Notes: generated by a model from the letters alone, not told the origin. Numbered from the stretch's first letter, positions 17,176-26,120 are shown. The stretch is DNA of 48,252 bases from Oscillatoria salina IIICB1 (GCF_020144665.1 NZ_JAAHBQ010000049.1:1-48252); one strand, 5' to 3'. A program made the numbers and translations.

Positions 17176-18108
17176 TTATAATTTACGTCGCCAAGCTTTA
17201 ACTGACCGATTAAACAAATCTTTTACTTGAACTTCTCCTTGCCAAATTAATTGAACACCAAATCCCAAATCCATATCTGTTGCTGCTATTGGCGTTTCTT
17301 CTTCTTCATTAGTAGGAAAACCATAGCTATTTGCTTCATCTATTTCTAAGAAAGCACCTACCCCTAATAATTTCGTGTTCGACCATTTTTTAGTACCTCC
17401 TAAAAGACAAATTTCATCGTCTTTTATCTCACAACCAGGATATTGGACCACAGCCGAATTTAACTGCACTTCTACTAAACCCAAACCGCGAGATTTAGCA
17501 AAACCAATCCCAAACCAACCTTCATTCAAATCTCGCAAAACTAAACCAATTAATCCCAATTGTGCTAAAGTAAAATTCTTGAGATGAATTTCCGTTTTAA
17601 ACTCACCTGCCGTACAAACTTCGTAGTTAAAAGGTCCCACAGCAACCGAACCAAACATTCGGTCAATTGCGACGCCGTTGCGTTCTGATAATTTTAGCTT
17701 TTTCACGTCAACAGGATAAGCATCTTTAATTCTAATTCTACTTGCGATCGCTGTATTACCAAACATTCGATCGGTAAACGAAGAAAGACGATAAACATCC
17801 GGTGGTTCTTTCTTTTCCAAATATTTATAATCGTCATATAAAGGATCGTTCGCCCATAATTCTTGAGGATCTTTTGGGCGTTTATCTTTTCCTACGGTGC
17901 GAACAATTCTTTCTGCATGGGCGCGAATTGCACCTTTTAACGAACTTCCAGGAAGATAAACCGAACGTCCTCCCGGATGATAAGTTTCGACAAATTCCAT
18001 GTCTGGTTTTGTCGGGTCAGCGCCTTCTTTGCCTGATTTAATTAAAATTGGAGTAAGGGGAGTTAAAGTAAACTCAATTTTGCAGTAGTTAACCAGTCTT
18101 TTGTGCAT
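17176..18108 (-). CDS. csm3: Csm3-like Cas7 RAMP protein
   Basis: A 310-residue Cas7-group protein. The first part has TPILIKSGKEGADPTKPDME, where Asp36 sits at the position of the Csm3 target-RNA-cleaving aspartate, followed by the signature VYLPGSSLKGAIRAHAERIV (50-69). Later come FGNTAIASRIRIKDAYPV, the GVAIDRMFGSVA loop and the glycine loop GIGFAKSRGLGLVEVQL. It is one of four Cas7-like proteins in this operon and should occupy a defined slot on the crRNA backbone. It lies 47 bp from the RAMP gene upstream and 11 bp from the Csx19-like gene downstream. The symbol marks a family, not proven orthology. Confidence 0.8.
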   Translation of the reverse strand: MHKRLVNYCKIEFTLTPLTPILIKSGKEGADPTKPDMEFVETYHPGGRSVYLPGSSLKGAIRAHAERIVRTVGKDKRPKDPQELWANDPLYDDYKYLEKKEPPDVYRLSSFTDRMFGNTAIASRIRIKDAYPVDVKKLKLSERNGVAIDRMFGSVAVGPFNYEVCTAGEFKTEIHLKNFTLAQLGLIGLVLRDLNEGWFGIGFAKSRGLGLVEVQLNSAVVQYPGCEIKDDEICLLGGTKKWSNTKLLGVGAFLEIDEANSYGFPTNEEEETPIAATDMDLGFGVQLIWQGEVQVKDLFNRSVKAWRRKL

Positions 18109-18155
18109 AATTGTAATTTTTGGTGAAGGTAAATCAAAATTGACAATTGCTATTG

Positions 18156-19007
18156 CTAAACTGCTGTAGCTTTAGGATCGGGGATTTTGCTGTTTAAATA
18201 CTCAATTAATTTTTGTATCCAACGATCTTGATAGTCGGTTGCATTTTTGTAAATATCAGAATCTTGGTTAACCAATTTTCGTAGATACTCTAACAATAAT
18301 TCCGGATGTCCTTCTACATCTATCCAGCGCATTTCTTCTATTTCTAAACGAACAACTCCCAAACCGCGAGAACGTCCTCCACCGAGGGGTATTTGTTCGG
18401 TTTCAAACTGATGCAAACCTATGATTAACATTCCTAGTTCCCATTCTGCGGCGTTTTCTACTACTGCTTGAAACTCAAACAAAGTTCCTGCGGGAATAAC
18501 TTGAAAGTCGTATAATTTTCCCTCAGCCGCAGTTTCGGTATCTCTATCGATTGCGACTCCGTCTCGTTCCTGATATTGACCGAACCAAGTGTCAGGTTTG
18601 ACGGTTAAATCTCGTACTTGAAATTTACTTGCTAACCAAGGTGAACCAAACAAATGCGATACTAGGTCAGTTTGGTTGATAATTGCGTCGGTAAGTAGGC
18701 GATCGTTGTTATATTGGTCTTTGAGTTCCTTCATCTCTGAAGCAGAAATTGACCATTCATTCTCATTAGCTGGATTAGCAACTAAATGGCGATCGCTACC
18801 TAGTATACCTCGTAAAAAACTTTCCAGACGCGATCGCAGCGCACCTTTGAAACTTGCACCCGGTATCAACGGTTGTCCGTAGATATCTTTGATTACTGGT
18901 AAATCTGAACCAATCGGTTCCATCGAACGTCCCGCACTAATCCGTAAAGCGGTTACTGTTACTAGCGTACCACGAATTTCTAACCGATTCTTAAATACAT
19001 CAAACAT
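18156..19007 (-). CDS. csm3: Csm3-like Cas7 RAMP protein
   Basis: A 283-residue Cas7-group protein. LRISAGRSMEPIGSDLPVIK places Asp35 at the catalytic position of Csm3, so this subunit may cut target RNA at 6-nt steps. It is followed by GQPLIPGASFKGALRSRLES, FGSPWLASKFQVRDLTV, the GVAIDRDTETAAEGKLYDF loop (crRNA-binding thumb) and the glycine loop LGGGRSRGLGVVRLEIEE. Layout and length are like other SSO1426-type Csm3 proteins. It follows the CARF-RelE-like gene by 15 bp in the minus-strand operon. Confidence 0.85.
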   Translation of the reverse strand: MFDVFKNRLEIRGTLVTVTALRISAGRSMEPIGSDLPVIKDIYGQPLIPGASFKGALRSRLESFLRGILGSDRHLVANPANENEWSISASEMKELKDQYNNDRLLTDAIINQTDLVSHLFGSPWLASKFQVRDLTVKPDTWFGQYQERDGVAIDRDTETAAEGKLYDFQVIPAGTLFEFQAVVENAAEWELGMLIIGLHQFETEQIPLGGGRSRGLGVVRLEIEEMRWIDVEGHPELLLEYLRKLVNQDSDIYKNATDYQDRWIQKLIEYLNSKIPDPKATAV

Positions 19008-19022
19008 AGTTAATTTCCTCTC

Positions 19023-20159
19023 TTAGTAAGGATTTTTATTCACATCTGGTTCTTTTCCATACCGATGTAGTAATAAACTACCTTTTGCAGAAGTACAGCT
19101 AACTCGCAAACCTTGCGTTACCCGAAAATGTTCCATATCTCCCTTATTTACATATTTGTCGTACTGTATTCCTCCATCTTTTTTCAAAATGCTAGTATCG
19201 CCGTTTGATTCTGCTAATAAATAAGAAACTTTTGCTAAACTTTCTTGTAGTTTAACTTTTTCCTTTCTTTCGCGAATCCGATTATAATCTTCCCGAAAAC
19301 TATCTTGATATTCTAAATAAGGAAAATCGAGTAATTTTTCAGCAAGTAAGTTTTCTTTACATTGATTCCAGATTAACTGTCCCCAGCTTGAAAGTGTCAT
19401 TTTTCCATCTACTTCTCCCAGTAAAGTTTCGGGAATTTCTTCCGTTTCTTCTTTCGTCATTCCCATCCCTGCATCTAGTAATGCGAGTTGGACTGTGTAT
19501 GGTGCAACTAAACTGTTATCTACCGCTATTGGTAAGCGAGGAATTGCGATCGAATCGGAACCTTTTCCTTCAAAAATGTAAATTATTTCATCTGCATAAA
19601 ACATTCCAATTGTATTCAAGTAACCCTGCAAACTTTTGAAGCCACCGACAAGGTTGAAACAAACTTTATATTTGTTTTCTTTTAAAGGTGGTATTTCTTT
19701 GTCTAACCAAACAATTAAGTCGTCTATCCCTTCAGAAAAATTAAGCGTACTTTTTGTAGATAAACCAGGGGGTTGATAAATACTAACATTAACTATCCCA
19801 TTTTCTTGTAAAAATGTTTGGACAATTTCTGCTGTCGCTTTTCCTTGGGCTGTATCGGTAGCAATAAGATAGTGAATATCTTCTTTTCCTGACAACAGAT
19901 TATCTTGATAAATTCCGTAAATTCCATTTAATTCTGCACTTGCACCCCGAATAATTTCTGTTTTACCTGTTGCTAGTTTTTCTTTTGCTCTCGATTGTAA
20001 AATTTTGATAATTTTCTTGACTTCATCGTCTAATTCTGTATCTAGAAAATTGGCTGTATTTGTTAGTGACTTAAACCAATTTGTTTCTTTATTATCGCCA
20101 CGATTAATTTGTTTTGTCAGTAAACTTGTACCGATAGTAGAAATAACAACACGATTCAT
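19023..20159 (-). CDS. CARF-domain effector with RelE-like C-terminus (Cami1-like)
   Basis: A 378-residue protein. Residues 1-200 form a CARF domain that should bind cyclic oligoadenylate from Cas10: VVISTIGTSLLTKQINRGDN at the start, IHYLIATDTAQGKATAEIVQ in the middle and the conserved NLVGGFKSLQGYLN (169-182). A linker helix region follows (about 255-315). The last 45 residues, HFRVTQGLRVSCTSAKGSL then LLHRYGKEPDVNKNP, look like the basic core strands of a RelE-type mRNA interferase. This is the architecture of Cami1, a CARF-RelE nuclease that cuts mRNA at the ribosome. No HEPN R-x4-6-H motif is seen, so it is not Csm6/Csx1. The RelE part is inferred from pattern only. Confidence 0.7.
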   Translation of the reverse strand: MNRVVISTIGTSLLTKQINRGDNKETNWFKSLTNTANFLDTELDDEVKKIIKILQSRAKEKLATGKTEIIRGASAELNGIYGIYQDNLLSGKEDIHYLIATDTAQGKATAEIVQTFLQENGIVNVSIYQPPGLSTKSTLNFSEGIDDLIVWLDKEIPPLKENKYKVCFNLVGGFKSLQGYLNTIGMFYADEIIYIFEGKGSDSIAIPRLPIAVDNSLVAPYTVQLALLDAGMGMTKEETEEIPETLLGEVDGKMTLSSWGQLIWNQCKENLLAEKLLDFPYLEYQDSFREDYNRIRERKEKVKLQESLAKVSYLLAESNGDTSILKKDGGIQYDKYVNKGDMEHFRVTQGLRVSCTSAKGSLLLHRYGKEPDVNKNPY

Positions 20160-20197
20160 AACTTTATCCTCTTGTGAATTTTCAATATTTTGTGAAC

Positions 20198-20620
20198 TTA
20201 ATTTTGAGAAGACTTTGTTGAATTCAAATACTTAAGACAACGGGAACCGTAGCCGAGGTAACGGCGAATTAATTCGATGTAAACTAGATTTACTTCAGAA
20301 GAATCAGCTTCCTTAGCAATTTTTTCGGCGGCTGATTTAATTTGAGTATCGATATCTTTAATAATCCTTTCTGCTAAAGAATTTTTACCTCGTCCCCACT
20401 TTTCTTCTCTTCCTACTTGGTAGCGAAGAAAATTTTTGATTACTTCGGAACTTTCGGTAGTTTCTGCTACTCGTAACAAGTTCCGAAATTGCGACTCTTC
20501 TAAATCACCGTAAGAACTTTTATTGTCTAAAGCTTTTTCTATCCATTGAACTAAATTATCTTCAGTTTGGCGAATACCTTTTTGGATTTTTAGTTCAGTT
20601 TGCTGTTTGCTTAAGTTCAT
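20198..20620 (-). CDS. cas11: Type III small subunit, Cas11 (Csm2-like)
   Basis: A 140-residue all-helical protein (MNLSKQQTELKIQKGIRQTE at the start). LRVAETTESSEVIKNFLRYQ followed by VGREEKWGRG and LIRRYLGYGSRCLKYL are typical of type III Cas11/Csm2 subunits, which form the second filament along the crRNA backbone. I start at ATG 20620 because it overlaps the csx10 stop as ATGA, a classic coupling junction. A longer frame to 20659 exists but would lie inside csx10. It sits between csx10 and the CARF gene. Confidence 0.75.
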   Translation of the reverse strand: MNLSKQQTELKIQKGIRQTEDNLVQWIEKALDNKSSYGDLEESQFRNLLRVAETTESSEVIKNFLRYQVGREEKWGRGKNSLAERIIKDIDTQIKSAAEKIAKEADSSEVNLVYIELIRRYLGYGSRCLKYLNSTKSSQN

Positions 20621-21828
20621 GCTGGATTCTCCCGCAATACTAAATGAAATGGGTGACAAATTATTACTTGTCCGAAGCCTTCAGTGGTTCGTTTTCCTAC
20701 GCCTGTTTGGGATATCTTTTTTAATGTAGGTAGCCAAGTTTGTTTCTGAGTTGTACTAAAGAGATATACTCCTCCTTTGTTAGTAACTAAATCAATGTCT
20801 TTCATTAAACCCCACGCAGCATTCCACCCGGAAATATAGTCGTAACTGGTATAGGCTGTATGTAAGATTAATGAGGAATCTTGGATACCTGTAAATTCCG
20901 ACAACATTTGAGGGGAAATTACTGTTGTCCGCAACCAATTTTCGGTCAGAATAGCATCCGATTGTAAGTTGATAGTAAAGTAAGTACGCTCTTTTTGCCA
21001 AGGTTGTTGCGGTTCGCCAAAAATACCCCAAGTTTGCCAACGTTGTTGCAATTTTTGATTAAATTGTTCTAAACGAGATTGCAGGTTACTGGTAAATTTT
21101 GTAACGGTTGCTTCGATTTTGACTTTTCCTAATCCTCGTGAAGTCGCCCCACCAAAGCGAAAGTTTTGTTGGTTAATAAATTGGGCGAGAAGATTAGCCA
21201 AAACATCATTGTCAACTATAATTTTGCTACGATAAACTACTGGTTGCTTTTTTTCTCCTTGAGTTTCGTTGAGAACTTCTAAGCTATATAATACTTCTTC
21301 CTCTGAGGTTGCCCGTCGGCGGTTTATTCCTACGCGAGTTAACAAACGTTTACTTACTGAATGAGATTGATATTTTTTGCCTAATTGGGTGTAAAAACCG
21401 CTATAAGGTTCGACTCTTCCTTGGTCTTTCGGACAATTTGGGTCGTAAGGAAAATTATAAGCTTCGGCGCAAAAGCGGTCAATTAAAGTATCGAATACGC
21501 CATTACCTTTATCCCCAAAACCTGGTTTGGTTTTGGAACTAACCGCAGTTGCTGGTAAGACGAAAACTTCTGAATTTTTCTCGTTATTGCTGGGATAAGC
21601 GTTATGGAAAATTGCGGCTTTTTCGTCGAGAAATAAGCTTTGGAAGTCGCCCCCATTTGCGGACAAATCTTGGTTGTCTACTTCAGCATAGCGTAACATG
21701 ACTCCCGCGATCGCGCCCCGAATTACTGAACCAGGTATGTAATCTCTGGCTTCGCTAACTGAACCGGGTTTTTTCTTGCCAATTGCTAAGGGCGACAGGG
21801 CGGTAATTTTTAGTTCTATTTGTTTCAT
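20617..21828 (-). CDS. csx10: Csx10, Cas5-group RAMP of type III-D
   Basis: A 403-residue RAMP protein, larger than Cas7-type members. The N-terminal fold has ITALSPLAIGKKKPGSVSEA and DYIPGSVIRGAIAGVMLRYA. The middle has the glycine loop FRFGGATSRGLGKVKIEATV. A second RAMP half ends in GVGKRTTEGFGQVIICHPF. Two RAMP-like halves with this loop pair are typical of Csx10, the Cas5 subunit that caps the crRNA 5' tag and whose presence defines type III-D. It lies 34 bp after the 247-residue Csm3-like gene and overlaps cas11 by 4 bp. Confidence 0.82.
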   Translation of the reverse strand: MKQIELKITALSPLAIGKKKPGSVSEARDYIPGSVIRGAIAGVMLRYAEVDNQDLSANGGDFQSLFLDEKAAIFHNAYPSNNEKNSEVFVLPATAVSSKTKPGFGDKGNGVFDTLIDRFCAEAYNFPYDPNCPKDQGRVEPYSGFYTQLGKKYQSHSVSKRLLTRVGINRRRATSEEEVLYSLEVLNETQGEKKQPVVYRSKIIVDNDVLANLLAQFINQQNFRFGGATSRGLGKVKIEATVTKFTSNLQSRLEQFNQKLQQRWQTWGIFGEPQQPWQKERTYFTINLQSDAILTENWLRTTVISPQMLSEFTGIQDSSLILHTAYTSYDYISGWNAAWGLMKDIDLVTNKGGVYLFSTTQKQTWLPTLKKISQTGVGKRTTEGFGQVIICHPFHLVLRENPA

Positions 21829-21862
21829 TTCTCACCTTTTAACAAAGTGAATTATTTAGCAT

Positions 21863-22606
21863 TTACTGATTTTGATTTTTGGGAATTAACTTTTGCCAAG
21901 TTGTTTTCTCAATTCCCCAATTATCTTTTTGATAATCCCATTTTAACCATCCTAAACCGACTGATTTTGAACCACCAAGGGCGTTGATATGTTGCAATCC
22001 TGCTAAAACTAAAGCTTTCCCGATATCCGCATCTAAACCAGGTTGTGGTTGCCAAACAATTGTTCCTTTAAATTTTAACTTGGCATTAGCTGGTGACGTT
22101 TCCAGAAAGTAAAGTTTTTGGTCTTCTGCAACTCGGCGACGACGATTTATGGTTACTCCTGGACGCAAAACTTCAGGTAAGTTTTCCGGGTTTTCTTCAC
22201 AAATTAAGTCATCAATAATTAGGCGCGAAGGTAAGGCGGGATTGCCAAAAATTTGACAGATAATGCAATGATATCTTTCCTCACTGGAAACTTGATATTC
22301 TCGGCGGTGAAATTGCCTTTTTTCAGGGTCAGAAAAATTTGCCCGTTGAGGACACATTGTTTGTGGATTAGGAGATTGACAAACTTGCCAACCTAATCCT
22401 CTGGCTAATTTTTCGCATTCGTGACGCAATCTTCCTTTGAATTGGGAAGCGGGAATAAGTAATTTTCCTGCGGCAGTTCGCACAATTGGTTTATCGGCTA
22501 AAGAACCAGAAGAACCACCTGCGCCGACAGATAATGCTGTTTCGATTGTAGCAGTAATTTCGCTTATTTCAGCGCGACGATTTAATAAATTTTGTAACTG
22601 AATCAT
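21863..22606 (-). CDS. csm3: Csm3-like Cas7 RAMP protein with cysteine cluster
   Basis: A 247-residue Cas7-group protein. Its start overlaps the cas10 stop by 4 bp (ATGA). ETALSVGAGGSSGSLADKPI has Asp38 at the Csm3 catalytic position, followed by LLIPASQFKGRLRHECEKLA. A cysteine-rich insertion, with CQSPNPQTMCPQR and YHCIICQIFGNPALP, probably binds zinc, as seen in Cas7-like subunits of type III-D and III-E. The loop GVTINRRRRVAEDQKLYFLE and the glycine loop LGGSKSVGLGWLKW complete the fold. It would be the backbone subunit next to Cas10 or Csx10. Confidence 0.82.
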   Translation of the reverse strand: MIQLQNLLNRRAEISEITATIETALSVGAGGSSGSLADKPIVRTAAGKLLIPASQFKGRLRHECEKLARGLGWQVCQSPNPQTMCPQRANFSDPEKRQFHRREYQVSSEERYHCIICQIFGNPALPSRLIIDDLICEENPENLPEVLRPGVTINRRRRVAEDQKLYFLETSPANAKLKFKGTIVWQPQPGLDADIGKALVLAGLQHINALGGSKSVGLGWLKWDYQKDNWGIEKTTWQKLIPKNQNQ

Positions 22607-24912
22607 CGGTTTGTTTCCTCAGCAACGAGTTTTTCTGTTTCTTTTTCAACAAAAGGATAAATATCTACTAATTCTTGCCAAATTGTCTCATAAGTTGAAG
22701 GTTGCTTTTCTTGATTTAATTCTTGAGAATTTTCTTTTTCTGGGACAGGTTCGAGAAACATCCAAGGTGCTAAATTACCGTTGTTTTTGGGGTCTTTTGG
22801 TGGACACCAAGCTTGCTCAAATTTTTCTTCTAATAGTATTTGCTGATTTTTCTGTAATCGAACGCGAAAATAGCGATAGTTGAGGATTGCTGTATGTTTA
22901 CCGTGGGCGAGTAAACTACGAATCTGATATAATTGCGATCGCGGAAATTTTGACTCTTGCAATGCTTTGGCTGTTTCGATAACTCCACCCAGTTCGTGTA
23001 AAGTATAAGGTGTCGCGTAAAGTTTCAGTCTCGGTTTATCAGGTTGCTTTTTGATTAAGCCTTCTTCTCGGAAGCTTTCTACATTAGAAGAAATCATCGT
23101 AACAGATTTTAAAGTGAGGAAATCAACCGTACCACCGTAGTAATCGTAATTCTTCAGTAATTTGGCTTTTTTCTTGGCTGATTTAAGCAACTTACTAGTT
23201 AAGTTTTCGGCATAATAAACTGGTGTATCATAAGCAATAGTTAAAACTCCGCTAGACATACTCAATTGACAATGAGAATCTGTAGCTAAATCTGGTCGAT
23301 AGCGATGAGTTTTCTTTAAATTAGTTGATGTATCTTCAGAGAGATTATATCTTTGTTTGCTGATTAAAATTCGTTCAAATTCTTCGCCGATAGTTTTGGC
23401 AATATCCAAAGCTTGATTCGCTGGGACAATTAGCAAAACGTCATCGCCGCCGATAGTAATAATCTCAAACGGATGTACCCAAGTTCCCTCGCGATTTCGC
23501 GATTCTAACTTTCTTAAATTATTCAATTTATGGGGTTGGAGATGTTCCCGCAATGCGTAATAAACTGATTTTTCAGTTGCTTCAAAAATATCGTGGCTAA
23601 ACTGTTGATACTCTTCTGGAGTTTTAATCTTTTGGATATAGCCGCCCATATTATTACCGTCGGCGTAGATAAAGCTAATATAACCGTTACTTGCATTCCC
23701 AATTTCTTCTAAACTTAAAGCCTCACTCACCTCATTTTGTGCCACATTTCTGTAGTAATTATGAGGACTTTCTCTCAAAAAGCGAGTAAATTTGTTCGCC
23801 CAACTTTCCACTTCTCCTGGTTCCCAAGTAAAAGGACTTTGGCGATACCAATTTTGTTCTTTATCTTGCTTCGCTCTTTGTCCCATAATCCTTTTCCGGG
23901 CTAAATTCTCTGAAAATTCCGGTTCTCCTGGTAACTTGGTTTTCACAACTGCCGAAGCCCGGTCTCCTTCTTCTCGAATTAGATAAGGATGTGTTTCTAA
24001 CATCGGTGGATAGCGACGGCTGGGTCGATTTTCTGTATCGTTTCCACTGCGTCTCTGATTAAACTGCGTCGCTAATTTACCCGCTAATTCATTAAAGCTT
24101 TTGCGGTTAAAAAATTTGGTAACTATGTCGGTTTCTTTTTCTACCTTGCCAAAATAAGCTTCTACAAGCGGATGCTGATATTCCCGGCGATACCAATCTA
24201 ACCACAGTGTTTTTGGCAGAGGATTTTGTAGCAATCCAAAGCGAAATTCTAGCAAGCGAAAAGTATCTCCAACCGCACAACTATTTGCCGTAATTGTTTC
24301 AGTAGTGTAGCGTTTTTCGATCGCATTAGCTAAGTCATTAACATAAGCTGCCGGACAAAAGGCGAGAATATTTCCTCCGGTTGAGTAGATAATTAATTCG
24401 GGAATTAAAGCTGTCCTTAACTGAGGAAATTCTTCATCCAACCAGTCTCTCAGTCGCTGATAATCTGCTTGTAAACCTTGACTCAATTCTGATTCTGGTT
24501 CTTCTTGGCAAATTTTTGGTTCTTGGTTAAAAAAAGCAGGCAAATCAATTAAATTAATTCGATCTAGTAAGGCAGAAGCGCCACGAATGTCTGGTAATTT
24601 AGCAGAAGTAAAGACATAACCTTTAATTTTGGTTGCGCCGCCGTAAACTAAACCAATAGGAGTCGTTTGCTGAGATAATTCTGGGTAGTCGTTCTCAATC
24701 TCACTAACTTGGTTGGGATAGTAATCTGAAGGAATTGCTTGTAATTTTTGGATTTGAGAAACAAGCTGGCTAACTTCGAGAACTTCTTTTCCTTGGGCGA
24801 GATTTTGCCGCATTTTTGCTAACGTCTCTAAACTCTGCTGCGGTTCCCGCTTCTCTCCCCAAGCGAGACACCAAGCTAAGGCGATGGTCATGTTTTTGCG
24901 TACTTCTGACAT
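22603..24912 (-). CDS. cas10: Cas10, type III CRISPR cyclase subunit
   Basis: A 769-residue large subunit. The cyclase motif GGDD is encoded at 23440-23451 (ITIGGDDVLLIVP), and the first palm carries YISFIYADGNNMGGYIQ, so cyclic oligoadenylate synthesis should be intact. I see no HD nuclease motif in the N-terminal region, as is common in type III-D, so DNA cutting by this subunit is doubtful. The first palm-like part (TPIGLVYGGATKIKGYVFTS) and a helical C-terminal domain (about 700-800) complete it. The open frame reaches back to a TTG at 25011; I choose ATG 24912 (MSEVRKN), preceded by GGTGA, because the extra 33 residues look random. It is coupled to the downstream RAMP gene. Confidence 0.9.
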   Translation of the reverse strand: MSEVRKNMTIALAWCLAWGEKREPQQSLETLAKMRQNLAQGKEVLEVSQLVSQIQKLQAIPSDYYPNQVSEIENDYPELSQQTTPIGLVYGGATKIKGYVFTSAKLPDIRGASALLDRINLIDLPAFFNQEPKICQEEPESELSQGLQADYQRLRDWLDEEFPQLRTALIPELIIYSTGGNILAFCPAAYVNDLANAIEKRYTTETITANSCAVGDTFRLLEFRFGLLQNPLPKTLWLDWYRREYQHPLVEAYFGKVEKETDIVTKFFNRKSFNELAGKLATQFNQRRSGNDTENRPSRRYPPMLETHPYLIREEGDRASAVVKTKLPGEPEFSENLARKRIMGQRAKQDKEQNWYRQSPFTWEPGEVESWANKFTRFLRESPHNYYRNVAQNEVSEALSLEEIGNASNGYISFIYADGNNMGGYIQKIKTPEEYQQFSHDIFEATEKSVYYALREHLQPHKLNNLRKLESRNREGTWVHPFEIITIGGDDVLLIVPANQALDIAKTIGEEFERILISKQRYNLSEDTSTNLKKTHRYRPDLATDSHCQLSMSSGVLTIAYDTPVYYAENLTSKLLKSAKKKAKLLKNYDYYGGTVDFLTLKSVTMISSNVESFREEGLIKKQPDKPRLKLYATPYTLHELGGVIETAKALQESKFPRSQLYQIRSLLAHGKHTAILNYRYFRVRLQKNQQILLEEKFEQAWCPPKDPKNNGNLAPWMFLEPVPEKENSQELNQEKQPSTYETIWQELVDIYPFVEKETEKLVAEETNR

Positions 24913-25016
24913 ATCTGAGTCACCAGCGATCGTTTTGTTTTCTATTATAACTGTTGCGTAGAAAGGGGGTTTTCTATAAACGATCGGGAAAGGAAATCTT
25001 CCTCGACACAATTATT

Positions 25017-25943
25017 TCAACTGCCGACTAGCAAACCAGACACTCTTTCTAACAACTCTTTTGGTAACGTTTTCGTTTCACCGCAAATCCAAGGACCCGC
25101 AGTCATCTTTAAATATGGTTTCTCTTGAGTGACCATTTTCACATCCGTGAGAATACTGAAAATTTCTGCGATCGGGAAAAGATTTCCACGGTCATGACAA
25201 AATTCATGCCATTTTTCAATTTCCTCAGCTTGGGAACTAATAATCAAATAATGGCTACAAGCCTCCAGTAATGGCAGTTTTTCCGGTTGTACCATTCCGC
25301 CCACATCGACGATAACCAAAGCCTTCTGTCGCCGCAATTCCAGGATAGCTTGGGCGTGATAGGGAAAAAAGCGACTACTTAACTGTCCCTTATTCGCCGC
25401 CTTAAATCGTTCAATCTCCTCCTCCGTGGCGTCTTCCCCCAACTCTAAAACATAATTTCCTTCGCCATCCCAGTGGGCGCGTTGGAGATATATGTTAGGA
25501 TTTTTTAACAATAAAGCTTGAAATAAAGCATGGGAAAGAACACTTTTACCACTATTTGGCGGACCGACTATCAGCAACGCCGGACACAAATCTTCGGTAG
25601 AATGTTGTCGTCCGTTGCTGACAGTTATCGGAATCACTTGACCAACTTTCAAGTCGCGAGAGTGAGTTGCCGTCACTACCGCCCCCAGTCTGGGGTCATA
25701 ACAGGCGATCCAACTGGTGGGATGACATTCGTGAGTTAAGTAAGAATACAACCAAATTGGAGCGCGACCAGAAATGACTATCCCCCCGCGAAAGTTGATA
25801 TTTGTTGGTAATTCTAAGTTGCTGATGTCTTCTGGGTCAATAATTCGGTCGGGTGCGGTTAGTTCGATAGTGAGAACTTGGTAGGAAAGATTTTCCCAGA
25901 TTTGCGGTTCGCTGAGGTTTAGTTTTAAGGCGGGGTTGTTCAT
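25017..25943 (-). CDS. csx3: Csx3-ATPase fusion, putative cyclic oligoadenylate ring nuclease
   Basis: A 308-residue protein and the first gene of the cas operon. Residues 1-110 form a Csx3 domain: GGIVISGRAPIWLYSYLTHE then CYDPRLGAVVTATHS. His74, Asp83, Arg85 and His94 are candidate active-site residues and sit at the spacings I recall for the archaeal Csx3/Crn3 enzyme, which degrades cA4. Residues about 118-308 are a P-loop ATPase with Walker A GPPNSGKS (127-134) and the strand LVIVDVGGM as a likely Walker B. Csx3 fused to a P-loop ATPase is known in cyanobacteria; what the ATPase does is unclear. It probably limits the Cas10 signal. Confidence 0.8.
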   Translation of the reverse strand: MNNPALKLNLSEPQIWENLSYQVLTIELTAPDRIIDPEDISNLELPTNINFRGGIVISGRAPIWLYSYLTHECHPTSWIACYDPRLGAVVTATHSRDLKVGQVIPITVSNGRQHSTEDLCPALLIVGPPNSGKSVLSHALFQALLLKNPNIYLQRAHWDGEGNYVLELGEDATEEEIERFKAANKGQLSSRFFPYHAQAILELRRQKALVIVDVGGMVQPEKLPLLEACSHYLIISSQAEEIEKWHEFCHDRGNLFPIAEIFSILTDVKMVTQEKPYLKMTAGPWICGETKTLPKELLERVSGLLVGS

Positions 25944-26078
25944 TTTTCGCGGGGAATGTTGCTGTTGCTATTATTACCCAAGTTTTCTGGTTTGTGGTTT
26001 CCTTCCCCTTGTATCGAATTACATTTTCTTGTCTACTCCCGAACTGGCGATCGCTTAAAATTATCTACAAATTCTCAT

Positions 26079-26120
26079 AAAAGCATCCCCAATGCTCCTT
26101 GAACCATTGGGGATGCTTTT
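26079..26120 (-). terminator. Strong hairpin terminator after nrdB, before the cas operon
   Basis: AAAAGCATCCCCAATG (26079-26094) and CATTGGGGATGCTTTT (26105-26120) form a 16-bp perfect stem with a 10-nt loop. Read on the minus strand the 3' arm ends in TTTT, so it ends the nrdAB transcript. The symmetric A/T flanks would let it work in both directions. The promoter of the csx3-cas10 operon must lie between here and 25943. Confidence 0.85.

Noticed and set aside
19023-20159. Csm6/Csx1 HEPN ribonuclease
   Set aside because: No R-x4-6-H HEPN motif is visible; the C-terminal end looks RelE-like instead.
12196-25943. Classification as type III-B (Cmr) or III-A (Csm)
   Set aside because: The Cas5-group gene is a two-RAMP-half Csx10-like protein, with Csx19-like and TIGR03986-like partners and no Cmr1 or Csm4/Csm5-like gene, so III-D fits better.
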